In this document: positions 1 through 9,862 of the stretch, one piece after another
Numbering within the stretch: position 1 is the stretch's first letter
How the letters are laid out: each line of letters starts with the position of its first letter
Assembly: GCF_026151205.1 (NCBI RefSeq)
Contig: NC_087082.1
Coordinates: 18,445,401 to 18,509,400, forward strand
Direction of reading: 5' to 3'
Length of the DNA stretch: 64,000 nucleotides
Source of the DNA: Bolinopsis microptera
Taxonomy: Eukaryota > Ctenophora > Tentaculata > Lobata > Bolinopsidae
The notes under the pieces: model-generated
Databases searched by the model: none
What the model was told of the DNA's origin: nothing
What the model saw: the letters and a program-made list of their open reading frames with translations, nothing else
Position numbers and translations under genes: made by a program

Positions 1-3000
1 TTTCTTCATCGCATCTACATGTTTCTTTATGATCCTGCCCTTGTAGTTCACATCATACCACAGTGATTCTCCGTGTCTTTTTTCAATCGTTGCTGGTTCG
101 TACTCTTTCCGAGTGTCCGGTCGAACCCATATTGTTTGTTTCTCCTCAAATACACGTTCGTTTCTTTTACTGTCAACAACTTTTTGTTCATTATCAACAT
201 CCAGTCGTTCCGCTTCCATCTGATCACTGGGTCTGAGGTGATGTAACTTAGATCGTAAAGTTCGTCCGTACATCATTACTGCTGGTGGTTGCTTAGTTAC
301 AGAGTGTGGAGTATTCCTATATGCCATTAGGAAGTTAGCGAGATTTAAATCTAAATCCTTAGACTTTTCGTACATCTTTTTCATCGCTGACTTAAAACTC
401 TGGACAAACCGTTCGCAGCTTCCGTTACTCCTCGGGGAGTATGATGGGCACAAAACATGTCTTATCTGATTCTTCTTTAGGAAGTTCTTGAATTCTTCAC
501 TGATAAATTGCGGTCCGTTATCGCTGACTAGAACCCAAGGTACCCCTGTTCTTGAAAATACTCTTCTCATTGCTTTTATCGTAGCTGGCGCAGTAGTGTT
601 ATGAGACATCTTGATAACTTCCGGCCATTTTGAGTAAGTATCGTACATCAGTAACCAATAGTTATTTTGGAATTCTCCAGCGAAGTCCACATGTACTCGT
701 TGCCAGGGTCTTGTTGATTTAACCCAGGGATGGTCGATGACTTTTGGTAACTTTTTCCCGTGTTTTTGGCAGGATGCACATGCTTTAACTAAAATCTCTA
801 TATCTTGGTCTATTCCTGGCCACCACACATAGCTTCTAGCCAGGCTTTTCATTCCAGTCATCCCTACATGTGTAAGGTGTAGCATCTTAAGAACCTCTGC
901 TCTTAGTTTATGTGGAATGATTACACGATTTCCCCATGTGATACATCTTTTTTCAGTCGTGAGTTGGTTCTTTCTGTCGTACATGGCTTTCATCTCCTTG
1001 TGATCTTTGTCTATCTTTTCCGGCCAGCCATCTACAATGTACATCGCTATCTTGCTCAGAATAATGTCTTTGGATGTCTCCCGGGCAACTTCTTTTGCAT
1101 CTATCAGTGCGTCCTCCATGGTCAAAGAAAATGCCTCTTCACATTCGTTTGGCTCGTCCACATGAATGACTTTTTTCGGGAATCTGGACATTACATCAGC
1201 ATTAGCATGCTCTTTTGTATTTCTGTATACTATGTTATAATCGTAATTTTGTAACAGCAGTGCATATCTGGATAATCTGTTCGCCGTCATCTCTGGAATG
1301 CCTCTCTTAGGTCCAAATATATGTACTAACGGTTGGTGATCCGTCACTAGTTCAAAGTGTCTTCCATACAGATACATATGAAACCTTTTTATAGCCCAGA
1401 CTATCCCTAAAGCTTCTTTGTCAATCTGGCTATATTTTTTCTCAGCATTCGATAATGTCCTTGAAATAAATTCAACCGGACGTTCATTTGTTCCATCATC
1501 ATCTATGTGTGACAATACAGCTCCCAAACCCACGCTGCTTGCGTCTGTATCCAGCTTCAAACGTTTCAGCGGGTTGTAGAACGTCAATACTCTGTCAGAA
1601 CAAAGTAATTTCTTTAATTCTTCGAAGGCTTTCTGTTCAGTCTTTGTCCATCGCCATTCAACTTCAGTCTTTCTCAACTCGTCCAATGGAGCGATTATTG
1701 TCGACAAATCTGGTAGATACTTGCGATAATACCCAACTGCTCCCAGAAATGCTACTAAATTTTTCACATTTTCAGGTGCCTGTACTTTTAACAGATCGTC
1801 TATCTTGCTGTTGACTGGTGACATACCATGCTTGTTCACCTTGTGTCCTAGATAAATCACTTCTTCATGCATCAGCTTAGATTTATTCAGTCTGCATCTG
1901 AAACCGTTTGCTTCCAGTCTTCTCACAACTTTATTCAGATTATCTAAGTGCTCTTTATCGTTCTTTCCTGATATTAAAATGTCGTCTATCCTACAGCAAA
2001 CCATAGGTATACCCCGTAGTACATTGTCCATCAGATTCTGAAAGATTGCTGCGCTGCTATTTATTCCATACGGTAAGCGCGTCCACACATACTGTCCCAT
2101 ATGCGTATTCATTGTCGTGATGAGTTGATCTTCTGTTGATAGCTCCACGTTATTGTACGCTTGTTTTATGTCTATGACTGAGAACTTTTCTCCTCCCGAA
2201 ACGCTTGCAAAACATTCTTCTGTAGTTGGTAACGGGTGATGTTTCATTTCCAATAGTTTGTTGACTGCTTTAAAGTCTCCACATATTCTCACACCGTCTC
2301 CTTTTTTCACTGGCATAACTGGAGTTCCCCATGGGCTCTCTTTGACTTTCTTCAAAATTCCTTGTTTCACCATGTTGTCTAACTCCTTTTCCAGTAAGTC
2401 TTTAATAGCAAAAGGTACTGCTCTTGATTTCTGCGTGACAGGTCTGCTTCCCTCCTTCAATTGGAGTTGCACTTTATAGTTCTTTACCAGACCTAACTCA
2501 TCTTTGAAGATGTCACTAGACATTATCTCTTGTACTGTCCGTATCTTTGTTGGTGTTCCAGGATCTGTTTCATCGTCCACACTAACAAAATTTCTCAACT
2601 GATGTGTTCTAGGAGCAGTCTCTTCGTCCTCACATCGTTGTCCAGTTTTAAACTTTCTCTTGGCGGTATCTGTCACTGGTTCTGATTCCATAACTCCCAA
2701 CATGTTCACTGTTCGTACTCCTTCTTGAGTCCCAGGAAATTCTCCTTCGTGTGCGCTACAGTTTCCATCAGTTCTCTCCAGTTCAACCTCTTTTGTTGGT
2801 CTCTGTCCAACTTCTGCTGTTTGGCCCTGTGTTCTCGTTACTAACTTTTCTAACCAGTTTTCACCACAAAACTCTGTAATCCAAGAGCGTCCAAACAGTG
2901 CTGGAAAGTGATTATCCACCACATACAGTTCCAACCCTTTCACAATCTGGTTGTTTATCGCCACTTCCACAACTGCTTTACCGCATACCTGCTGGTATTG

Positions 3001-4338
3001 ACCATTCGCCACACGCAGTTGCCTATCACTACTTCTCAACTTAAACTCCACACCAGCTTTCTTCAGCATCTCTCTACTGCACACAGATACACTTGATCCA
3101 CTGTCAAACTCCATCAGACACTCTCGGCGATTGATCCAAACCTTGATCAGGGGTCTAGAATCACGCAAAAAGTTCACGTTATCGAAGTAAACAGTGTTAT
3201 CATGCAAAAACCTGTTATCATGCAAAATAATGTTATTGTCATGCAAATCAACATGCGAATCATCATGCAAATTACTACCATACAGAACACTATTATCATC
3301 ATCCTGAATTTTAGAATCATCAATACTTGTCAGGTTGTTGCCCAAATTTGAAGATTTTTGAAACAAAACATTTAACTGGTCATCTAAACTTACGGATTTC
3401 TCCGACAATTCACAATAGTAAATATTTCGACTCACAAACTGTTCTGTGTCCTGGTTTGAATCGCTGTTTGAATCGCTGTTGTTGCAGTCTGTTGATACAT
3501 GATGTGTAGATTTACCACTCTGTTTCCAGGACTTGCGTTTCGTCTTCTTACGGCAGTCCTTAGCAGTATGATACAATTCACCACAGTTGAAACATTTAGT
3601 ATAGCAGTCCTTGGTTGCATGCGATTTGAGTTTGCATTTATTGCATCTTGTCTCCTGATTGGAACTTCCCTGTGAAGATTTCCCTTGAGACTTCTTGCTG
3701 ATCTGTACCTTATGTACAGTTTGCTGGGAGTTTTTAATCATTGCAGCCTCTGATTTAGATCTGTCCATTGCCACCACTTTTCTATACGCTCTCTCTAGTG
3801 TCAGTTGTTCGAAATCTTCCTCCAATAGCAACTCCTGTGCTTCTGAGTTAACAATTCCCATTATAAATTGATCTAACATTGAACTGCCGAAGTCTGTAAA
3901 CTTGCATTTGACTGCCAGTTTTTTTAACCTCGCAACAAAGTCTGCTGTTTTCTCCGACTGCTTTTGGTGGCATTTGTAGAATCTGAATCGCTCTGCCAAA
4001 ACAGTCGGTTTCGGGACCATGTGATTTATGAGAATTGTCTTCATCTCGAAATATGTAAGTTCGTTGACGTCATTTGGAGATGCTAAAGACGTAAGTAGGG
4101 AAAAGATTTCTGGATCAATGCTCGTTAAGAAGTGAGGTTTGATCGTTTGACATAGCTGATTATATTCCGCTAACAGTTGTGCATGCGCGGTTCGTTGCGC
4201 TTCATTCGGATTCTCTACTAACGGTTCCGGTTCAACCGGATAGGATTTTTGGGACTTGAGAAACCATGTGTACTGCTCGAACCAGTCTTCCGGCGCGCTG
4301 ACTGTAGCGGTCAGAGGATAGGGGTAGGATTTTGTCAT
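1..4338 (-). CDS. Ty3/gypsy retrotransposon gag-pol polyprotein, partial (runs off left edge)
   Basis: One frame stays open for 1446 codons from the ATG at 4338 to the window edge, with no stop in any line checked. In order it shows a gag-like region, two CX2CX4HX4C zinc knuckles (about 3550-3650), an aspartic protease DSG motif (about 3100), reverse transcriptase (about 2480-1800), RNase H (DTDAS, then KEAL, then TDH; about 1560-1330) and an integrase with an HHCC zinc site (about 890-770) and a D,D,E triad. This is the order of Ty3/gypsy elements (RNase H before integrase). The RT catalytic box reads C-R-I-D-D-I-L: the usual Tyr of Y-x-D-D is Arg (codon 1990-1992). The start follows the primer-binding site closely. 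The intact frame argues for a young insertion. The far LTR lies outside the window. Confidence 0.95.
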   Translation of the reverse strand, partial: MTKSYPYPLTATVSAPEDWFEQYTWFLKSQKSYPVEPEPLVENPNEAQRTAHAQLLAEYNQLCQTIKPHFLTSIDPEIFSLLTSLASPNDVNELTYFEMKTILINHMVPKPTVLAERFRFYKCHQKQSEKTADFVARLKKLAVKCKFTDFGSSMLDQFIMGIVNSEAQELLLEEDFEQLTLERAYRKVVAMDRSKSEAAMIKNSQQTVHKVQISKKSQGKSSQGSSNQETRCNKCKLKSHATKDCYTKCFNCGELYHTAKDCRKKTKRKSWKQSGKSTHHVSTDCNNSDSNSDSNQDTEQFVSRNIYYCELSEKSVSLDDQLNVLFQKSSNLGNNLTSIDDSKIQDDDNSVLYGSNLHDDSHVDLHDNNIILHDNRFLHDNTVYFDNVNFLRDSRPLIKVWINRRECLMEFDSGSSVSVCSREMLKKAGVEFKLRSSDRQLRVANGQYQQVCGKAVVEVAINNQIVKGLELYVVDNHFPALFGRSWITEFCGENWLEKLVTRTQGQTAEVGQRPTKEVELERTDGNCSAHEGEFPGTQEGVRTVNMLGVMESEPVTDTAKRKFKTGQRCEDEETAPRTHQLRNFVSVDDETDPGTPTKIRTVQEIMSSDIFKDELGLVKNYKVQLQLKEGSRPVTQKSRAVPFAIKDLLEKELDNMVKQGILKKVKESPWGTPVMPVKKGDGVRICGDFKAVNKLLEMKHHPLPTTEECFASVSGGEKFSVIDIKQAYNNVELSTEDQLITTMNTHMGQYVWTRLPYGINSSAAIFQNLMDNVLRGIPMVCCRIDDILISGKNDKEHLDNLNKVVRRLEANGFRCRLNKSKLMHEEVIYLGHKVNKHGMSPVNSKIDDLLKVQAPENVKNLVAFLGAVGYYRKYLPDLSTIIAPLDELRKTEVEWRWTKTEQKAFEELKKLLCSDRVLTFYNPLKRLKLDTDASSVGLGAVLSHIDDDGTNERPVEFISRTLSNAEKKYSQIDKEALGIVWAIKRFHMYLYGRHFELVTDHQPLVHIFGPKRGIPEMTANRLSRYALLLQNYDYNIVYRNTKEHANADVMSRFPKKVIHVDEPNECEEAFSLTMEDALIDAKEVARETSKDIILSKIAMYIVDGWPEKIDKDHKEMKAMYDRKNQLTTEKRCITWGNRVIIPHKLRAEVLKMLHLTHVGMTGMKSLARSYVWWPGIDQDIEILVKACASCQKHGKKLPKVIDHPWVKSTRPWQRVHVDFAGEFQNNYWLLMYDTYSKWPEVIKMSHNTTAPATIKAMRRVFSRTGVPWVLVSDNGPQFISEEFKNFLKKNQIRHVLCPSYSPRSNGSCERFVQSFKSAMKKMYEKSKDLDLNLANFLMAYRNTPHSVTKQPPAVMMYGRTLRSKLHHLRPSDQMEAERLDVDNEQKVVDSKRNERVFEEKQTIWVRPDTRKEYEPATIEKRHGESLWYDVNYKGRIIKKHVDAMKK

Positions 4339-4340
4339 AC

Positions 4341-4350
4341 TCGTCGCCAA
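4341..4350 (-). promoter_or_regulatory. Retrotransposon primer-binding site
   Basis: On the minus strand TTGGCGACGA follows directly after the LTR terminus ACA. TGG one base after the LTR is the usual complement of a tRNA 3' CCA end. The tRNA was not identified. Confidence 0.7.
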
Positions 4351-4463
4351 TGTTATGGACCAATGAAATAGACTGTCTTGCTAGACCTCTAAATAGAGGC
4401 TGAAATAGATTGATTAGTAATAAGAAATATACATCGTCATATTATAATCAATAATACATTACA
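4351..4463 (-). repeat. 5' LTR of the gypsy element (113 bp, unusually short)
   Basis: On the minus strand the segment starts TGTAATG and ends CCATAACA, giving the TG..CA ends of LTRs, and it abuts the primer-binding site. The outer boundary is supported by the duplicated copy near 23130, which carries the flanking sequence (ACAGATGAC...) without the element. The adjacent 5 bp CAGAT is the candidate target-site duplication; its partner is outside the window. Confidence 0.8.
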
Positions 4464-5203
4464 CAGATGACGTGCAACAAAACACTATGGATCTAGACAG
4501 GTTAAGGTCGATAAATAACCGGGTGCGAGATGCTACTGCTAGCAACTTTTCCTCTCTAAACCCTTGCTTCTGAAACATCACATATTTATACAGCAGGTCA
4601 GCAATTTCACTTACTTACAGCAGGTCAGCAATATTACTGACTTGGGTGCTATCATCAGTGCGGATGGAACAATTAATAAAGAACTAACAGCTCGAATTCA
4701 AAAGGCCTCTGGGGCATTCTATCAGCTTAGCAGTATACTGTATATGGTAGAGTCGCAACATCAAGACACCAACTAAAATCAGGATATACAAAGCGGCTAT
4801 CCTCACTATACTGTTTTATGGAAGTGAGGTATGGAATACCACGCAGATGCAGATAAAAAGATTTGAGGTGTTCCATCAAATATGTCTGAGAAGAATCCTG
4901 AAAATTGAAGGGTTTTATCACGTATCTAATCCTGACGTACTTAATAAGCGGGCCAACATCGCCCCTGTTGATACTTTCGTAAGAGCAGCTAGGCTCAGAT
5001 GGTTTGGCCATGTAGTGAGGATGCAAGAAGAAAGAATACCTAACTATCTTCTGCACTGGATCCCAAAGCATGGTAAAACTAAAAGGTCAAGAGGCAGGCC
5101 TCAGAAAAACTGGTTGTCATGTGGCCTGGAGGATGCAGCTATTTTCGCAGGTTTCGATAACATCACGATAGAAGATGCAGAACAACGAGCAACAAACAGG
5201 ATA

Positions 5204-6103
5204 CCTTATCGGACCTTATTTGGACGGACATTACTTGAACGCTGGAGGCCCTAGCGTTCATCTTAATGTCCGTTCAAATAAAGTCCGTTCAATTAATGTC
5301 CGTCCAAGTTAAACTTAAAGTCCGTTGAAATTTTTTCAAAAATTTTTCCATTTCGAACTTTTTGTCCAGAATATGACAACTTTGATAACTTTATTGTACC
5401 GTAAGTTAACGACGGAAAGGTTCTCCTTGGTCTGCCGGAGGCACAGAAAACTCTACTACTACTACTACTAGTATATGATGTTTTCAACGAAATTATGGCA
5501 CTCAACAACATAGTTCATGAACTAGTCCCCGCCAACATGACAAACTTGTTCCAGTCTCTAGATATTACGGTAAATCGTGTTGCCAAGGACATTGTCCGAA
5601 GTTGTTATAGTTCATATTACTCGGGGGCGGTATTGAAACAGTGCTAGGAAACGAAAGCTCCACGTGATGTTAAGGTTAACCTTAAGTTGTCTAAGATAAA
5701 ACCACTTCACGCCGAATGGCTTGTAAAAGTTAACACTGAAATGCAGGACCGGGGTAGTTTGATTAAAAAAGGTTTCCATAAAGCTAGAAATCACTGATGC
5801 TTTAAGCATGGACTATTTCATGCACGAAAACCCATTTGATGAATATGATAATATGTGATATTTGACACTGATCATGTACACATATTTAAACATTTTACTG
5901 CTTAATGCTTTAATGACTGCTTTTCTTACTTACTGTATAAAAAATGGATTTAAAAATCATTTGCTGAAATTTAAAAAACGTCAAAAAATATTGAACAAAA
6001 TTCGGATTTTTGATGGTTTTGAATGCCTTCGAGCGTTCATATTAATGTCCGTTCATAATTGTGTCCGTTCGTGTAATGTCCGTCCAAATAAGGTCCGATA
6101 AGG
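5204..6103 (+). mobile_element. Tigger/pogo-like DNA transposon, 900 bp, TA target-site duplication
   Basis: Copy B reads GGATACATTGG where copy A reads GGA-TA-[element]-TA-CATTGG, so the insertion is defined to the base (TA at 5202-5203 and 6104-6105). The ends are inverted repeats starting CCTTATCGGACCTTATTTGG and match for about 31 bp. Subterminal GTCCGTTCA-type repeats occur at both ends. It contains a decayed transposase C-terminus (5462-5797). A second copy lies at 47946-49470. TA duplication plus a DDE_1-type fragment places it with Tc1/mariner-pogo elements. Confidence 0.9.
5462..5797 (+). pseudogene. Pogo/Tigger-type (DDE_1) transposase C-terminal remnant
   Basis: One frame reads VYDVFNEI (candidate second catalytic Asp at 5477-5479), then ELVPANMTNLFQSLDITVNR (the family's PANxTxLxQPLD block with the third acidic residue), an in-frame TAG at 5645-5647, then VNLKLSKIKPLHAEWLV and LIKKGFHKA before TGA at 5795. 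Block order and spacing match Tigger/CENP-B-like DDE transposases. The N-terminal DNA-binding domain and first Asp are absent, so the copy is non-autonomous. Confidence 0.75.
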
Positions 6104-6801
6104 TACATTGGAGAGGTCTAATACGCCGAAAAAAGAGTTACTGTGTGGTACTCCATGGTAACCAGAGATATCTCTAGACTTCTAGAGGTTGTTATTTTCC
6201 ACTTTTCACTCTCCTGAATCATGGTTACCATGGTCGCACATGGGCTTCAAGTTCATAGCTTGTTGATAGCCAGTTTAGGAACAAGGCACGAACAATACTT
6301 TTCAAGTACAAGGCGTGAACCTGTTTATACGCCAAATGCGCCGTTTTGTAATTTTGGCTAGAATTTTTTGAATGAACGTGACCTCACTCCGATTACGCCG
6401 CCGACGATTTTAACCACGCCGCCGCCGTTTTGAAAAAAACCCCGGCGAAGTGCAGCATTGTTATATGACTATGAGTGAGAGGCTATAATTCGGTCATTTC
6501 TTGTGGTAAGAAACTGAAATTTTGAAACTATGTACATACTAGTACAATTAAAGTATCAAACAATTTAGGGAAATCGACCCACGGGTCTAACTATAACCGG
6601 TTTATTTATCCCGGCTCTTTCCATTTATTTCCTCTTACTTTCCCGGTAGAATCTATAGAGCTATAGTTAAATCGACTTCATACATTGATAACGTAATCCA
6701 ACCGGGCTTGATTGTCTCACTTGATTTAAAGATTTCGTGTATTTTAACACAGGGTTGGGGGCAAAGTGGAACAAAGATTACGTTTAACTGTTTAAACAAA
6801 C

Positions 6802-7890
6802 CTTCACATCCATCCTCGTCCGATGCATCAGCGCAGTCTACATTTCCGTCGCAATAGATAGCGTCGCGGACACATTTACCGTTGCCATCTCTACATTTTG
6901 TCAAACCATCTCCCACACACACTGATTGAAAACCAAAGCTAAATTAAGTCGGGTTAACACAATTGTTGGACTGTGAGTTTCGCTGAACTGTTTCCATAAT
7001 TATTCAATCATTATAAGACATTAAGGCCAGAGGACCTTTAATGTGTTACATCTTTATACTTTTATATACCATATTATGTCAAGTGCAATGGTAATGTCGC
7101 CAAATCTGTTAATATGTAGCAGAGAACGCAACATTTTGCTTGTAAGGCCTTCTACTAGTACTATAGGGCCAGTGATAATGCAATTGTACTTATAATGACT
7201 CTGATTAGTTTATTTGAAAGAATTGAGCCAAAATTTGAAAAAAAAAAAGAAAGTTCGGTCACTGGCCCTAGTTTGTTGGTCAAACATGGTTTGGCACAGT
7301 CAAACAAAGATTAAGTTCAAACAAACCGTCACAATCATCCTCGTCTGATCCGTCATTACAGTCTTCTTCTCCGTCACACAACCATTTTGTTAGGATACAA
7401 CCGTCACCATCTGAACATGGTTCTCTGCCATTCGCACAAACTGATTGAATAACAAGGCAAAATTAAGTTCACTATAAAAACATAGTTTTCGAGAGATTTA
7501 TGCATATTTATCAAACTTAGATTTTATATGACGTGACCCAGAAGTACAAATATTTGCCGGTGAATTTCTTATCAATACAATTTACAAAATAAGTCTTGTG
7601 TTCATTATCTTAAATGAAGTTGAAGTGATATGACAAAGAGGAGCGGCAATCAGCATGGCTAAAGTACCATGCAGCCTTTTTAATTTAAGGGAAAATCATT
7701 TTCTTTTTCTGAGCCATCGATAGTTTATGATTACTACTGCTTAAACAAAACAGATCGATTTAATAAAAGAATTTTAGAATTAGATACATGATTTAAAACA
7801 TGTGCATAAAATTAAAAACAAACGCTCACCTGTTTCGTATGTCAAATGAAACAGCCAACACACGAGAGCACCAACAAGTATAAAATTCAT
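6802..7890 (-). pseudogene. Duplicate of receptor exons 1-3 (signal peptide, LDLa, LDLa), copy A
   Basis: Three exons with good splice borders: 7830-7890 (ATG at 7890, hydrophobic signal peptide [14 protein letters not shown], donor GTGAGC), 7327-7440 (LDLa, acceptor CAG, donor GTTTGT) and 6802-6921 (LDLa with CDGNVDCADASDEDGC, acceptor CAG, donor GTTTGT). All junctions are phase 1, so they join in frame. They match 27297-24808 upstream of the receptor, but here no TSP1, SRCR or 7TM exon follows before the retrotransposon. It is either a 5' gene fragment or the start of a second receptor whose remainder is outside the window. The splice sites look usable, so a short secreted LDLa protein is possible. 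Confidence 0.75.
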
Positions 7891-7973
7891 TAACCTAAAA
7901 TTAAATATTAAATCATAAAATATGCACAGTATAATAAGGGGTTATTATATTAGGGGAAGTGACAAGCCGGACA

Positions 7974-8010
7974 CAAAGGAATTTGTACACATGCTGTACA
8001 AATTCCTTTG
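7974..8010. other. Perfect 16-bp-arm hairpin
   Basis: CAAAGGAATTTGTACA and its exact reverse complement flank the 5-nt loop CATGC. It follows GTGACAAGCCGGACA. At the equivalent place in copy B (27756-27785) a hairpin of different sequence follows the same motif. Confidence 0.85.
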
Positions 8011-9336
8011 GGTTGCGTTCGGGTCGATATACCTAGTATTTCGGGATAAGGGTGGTACTGGTAGTTAGTAAATTAGCTGAAGTTTATTGAATCTTTATTG
8101 CTGAGTACAGCTGCCTTCGGGTAGTTCTTCTTAATCTATTACAATTGTAAATTAATGGAAAAAGCGAGCGACCGATTTCATTCTCGGTATCATTTTGCAT
8201 TTGAGAACGGTCAATCAAATTAATATCATTTCCTTTTGTTTGGGAAAGAGAGACACTGGCAGCGGTCCACTCTACCCATGATTATGGGTTTTGGTAAAAT
8301 ATCATCTCTTTTTGATTATAATGTCATATCAGGATACTTTATAAAATCGAAATATAAACTGATGTCTTCATTAATAAGGAGGAAGTTTCAACGATTTCGA
8401 AATTTTTACTTTAAAAACATTTCCTTGTGTTTAAGTAAGCATATCGGTCTATCACTGACTGAAAATAAAACATTATAATCATTCAAGTTGCCATTAACTT
8501 CATTTATAATGACATTGAACTGTCGTGGTAAAGCAGAATTTGTTCGAAATCACGAATGAGCATAATTCTCACCGTTCGCACGTGCAAACTTTGAGCGGAC
8601 GTTACGTGCGCATCCAATACTGAATCGCCGTAAATTTTTGCATAGCGGTATTTTATATATAGTTTGATAAGCGTGCAAAGTTTCAAAAGATTTCAAATAG
8701 AACTTGGATCACAACGGGACTCCAAAGTTGATAAAAATCGTGAAAACACCAATTTTCAGTGATTTTAGCAATTTTTAATCAATTTGGGCGTGTCCCCACG
8801 TGTGCAACTTTTTGATTTTCAACTTTAAAACTAGCCTAATGCACAATTTATACCTATAGGAAGCAGAACTGAGCTCCACAACCCAAGGGATAGCCCAACA
8901 CCAGAGAATACTAAATCGCAAAATTGACGTTTTTAAAAATAATTTTTCAAAAAAGCACTAACTTCAAAGGCAAATATCTTTATGAAGGAGTAAGATAAGA
9001 AAACTTTCCGGTAGATTTTCAGAATGCTTGAACAATTATCTAAGATGAAAATTTCCTCAGATGTTGAAAAAAATTACTTTTAAATAGTGTTAAATCAATT
9101 TTAGAAGTTATTACTTTGTCGAAAATCAAGTTTTAAAAACGGTTAACTTGATGACGTCATCAAGGGGTGTTTATGACGTCAAATAATTTTTTTATACAAT
9201 GTAAACTAAAGTGTAAACAATTATTTTAAAGACCTGTGGTCGGAAATGTCTGTATCTTTTATACTTTTGAATCTATGGACACCTAAATTTAGGATACAAT
9301 TGACTATATTTGACTGTCAAAGCGTCTATCCCTGAA
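8011..9336. other. Copy-A-specific sequence, no gene seen
   Basis: This stretch is absent from copy B. It is AT-rich and holds a dispersed repeat at 8172-8303. I see no supported exon or RNA gene; the open frames at 8236-8478 and 8504-8686 lack family features. Confidence 0.5.
8172..8303 (+). repeat. Dispersed repeat shared with the 53.2-57.0 kb element
   Basis: It matches 54154-54285 and 54764-54895 with few differences (shared blocks TTCATTCTCGGTATCATTTT and GGTCCACTCTACCCA, and ATTATGGGTTTTGGTAAAAT). It is a fragment of the unit duplicated inside the hAT-like element. Confidence 0.8.
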
Positions 9337-9862
9337 TATGTATCACGACAATCTGTCGTAAAACAGGGGTTCTAGAAAACCCACTTCCCGATGCTCCTGA
9401 AGCCTGAAACCTTTTTTGCAGTCGATTTGGTCAACGTCTAGACGCCCTGAAAAATTTCAGATCTCTAACTCAATTTTAATATGGATTTTAAGGCACCTGA
9501 ATATGGCGATTTTGGGTTTTTTACCGAATTTCGTATAACAGTGCTGGCGAGTATTTTATGCAAATTTCTTAAAAATCTCAACATAACTATTTTTTATTCC
9601 TGTCATCTTTGACATCAAATTAGAATGTTTTGAACTAAAAATAAATCTGCTGAACGACTTCTTAATGCCTGAAAAACTCCTGCCGGAGGCGGCGGCCTTC
9701 GGCCGCCGCCTCCGGCCGGAGTGCACGCTTCGCGTGCACGAAAGAAGCTTGTAACGTGTACCAAAGGGGGTATAATTATAGTAAAGGGGGTATAATAATA
9801 AATGGGGTACATAGTATACCCACAATAAATGCAACGGTCGTGCTTGCCAGCACTGTGATAAT
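9337..9862. mobile_element. Inverted-repeat element, CAGTGCTGGC family (copy 1)
   Basis: The core 9539-9855 starts CAGTGCTGGCGAG and ends CTTGCCAGCACTG, a terminal inverted repeat of about 13 bp with one mismatch. An inverted copy with the same core and the same roughly 200-bp flank lies at 60194-60745, so the mobile unit is larger than the core. It holds two tight hairpins (9682-9716, 9721-9739) and GGGGGTATAAT-type repeats. No transposase is present and the mechanism is not identifiable. Confidence 0.75.
9682..9739. other. Pair of GC-rich hairpins with TTC loops
   Basis: 9682-9716 is a perfect 16-bp-arm palindrome (arm GCCGGAGGCGGCGGCC, loop TTC). 9721-9739 is GTGCACGC-TTC-GCGTGCAC. Both are conserved in the inverted copy near 60340-60385. 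The open frames across this GC block follow from its composition. Confidence 0.85.

Larger units (their letters stand above)
4564..6175 (+). pseudogene. Non-LTR retrotransposon reverse transcriptase C-terminal remnant (copy A)
   Basis: Broken frames encode the end of a non-LTR element polyprotein: a LGAIISADG segment followed by INKELTARI, a [16 protein letters not shown] segment, and a thumb/C-terminal region with [10 protein letters not shown] and [10 protein letters not shown]. These are typical of the region after the RT domain in LINE-type elements. Several frame changes and the absence of RT catalytic motifs show a 5'-truncated dead copy. A DNA transposon (5204-6103) interrupts it; the reading resumes at 6106. 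Copy B (23234) lacks that interruption. Confidence 0.75.

Noticed and set aside
910-1814. Plus-strand open frames
   Set aside because: Antisense shadows of the gypsy pol frame.
9337-9862. Helitron
   Set aside because: One end begins A-TC but the other lacks CTRR and the internal core has inverted termini, which Helitrons do not.
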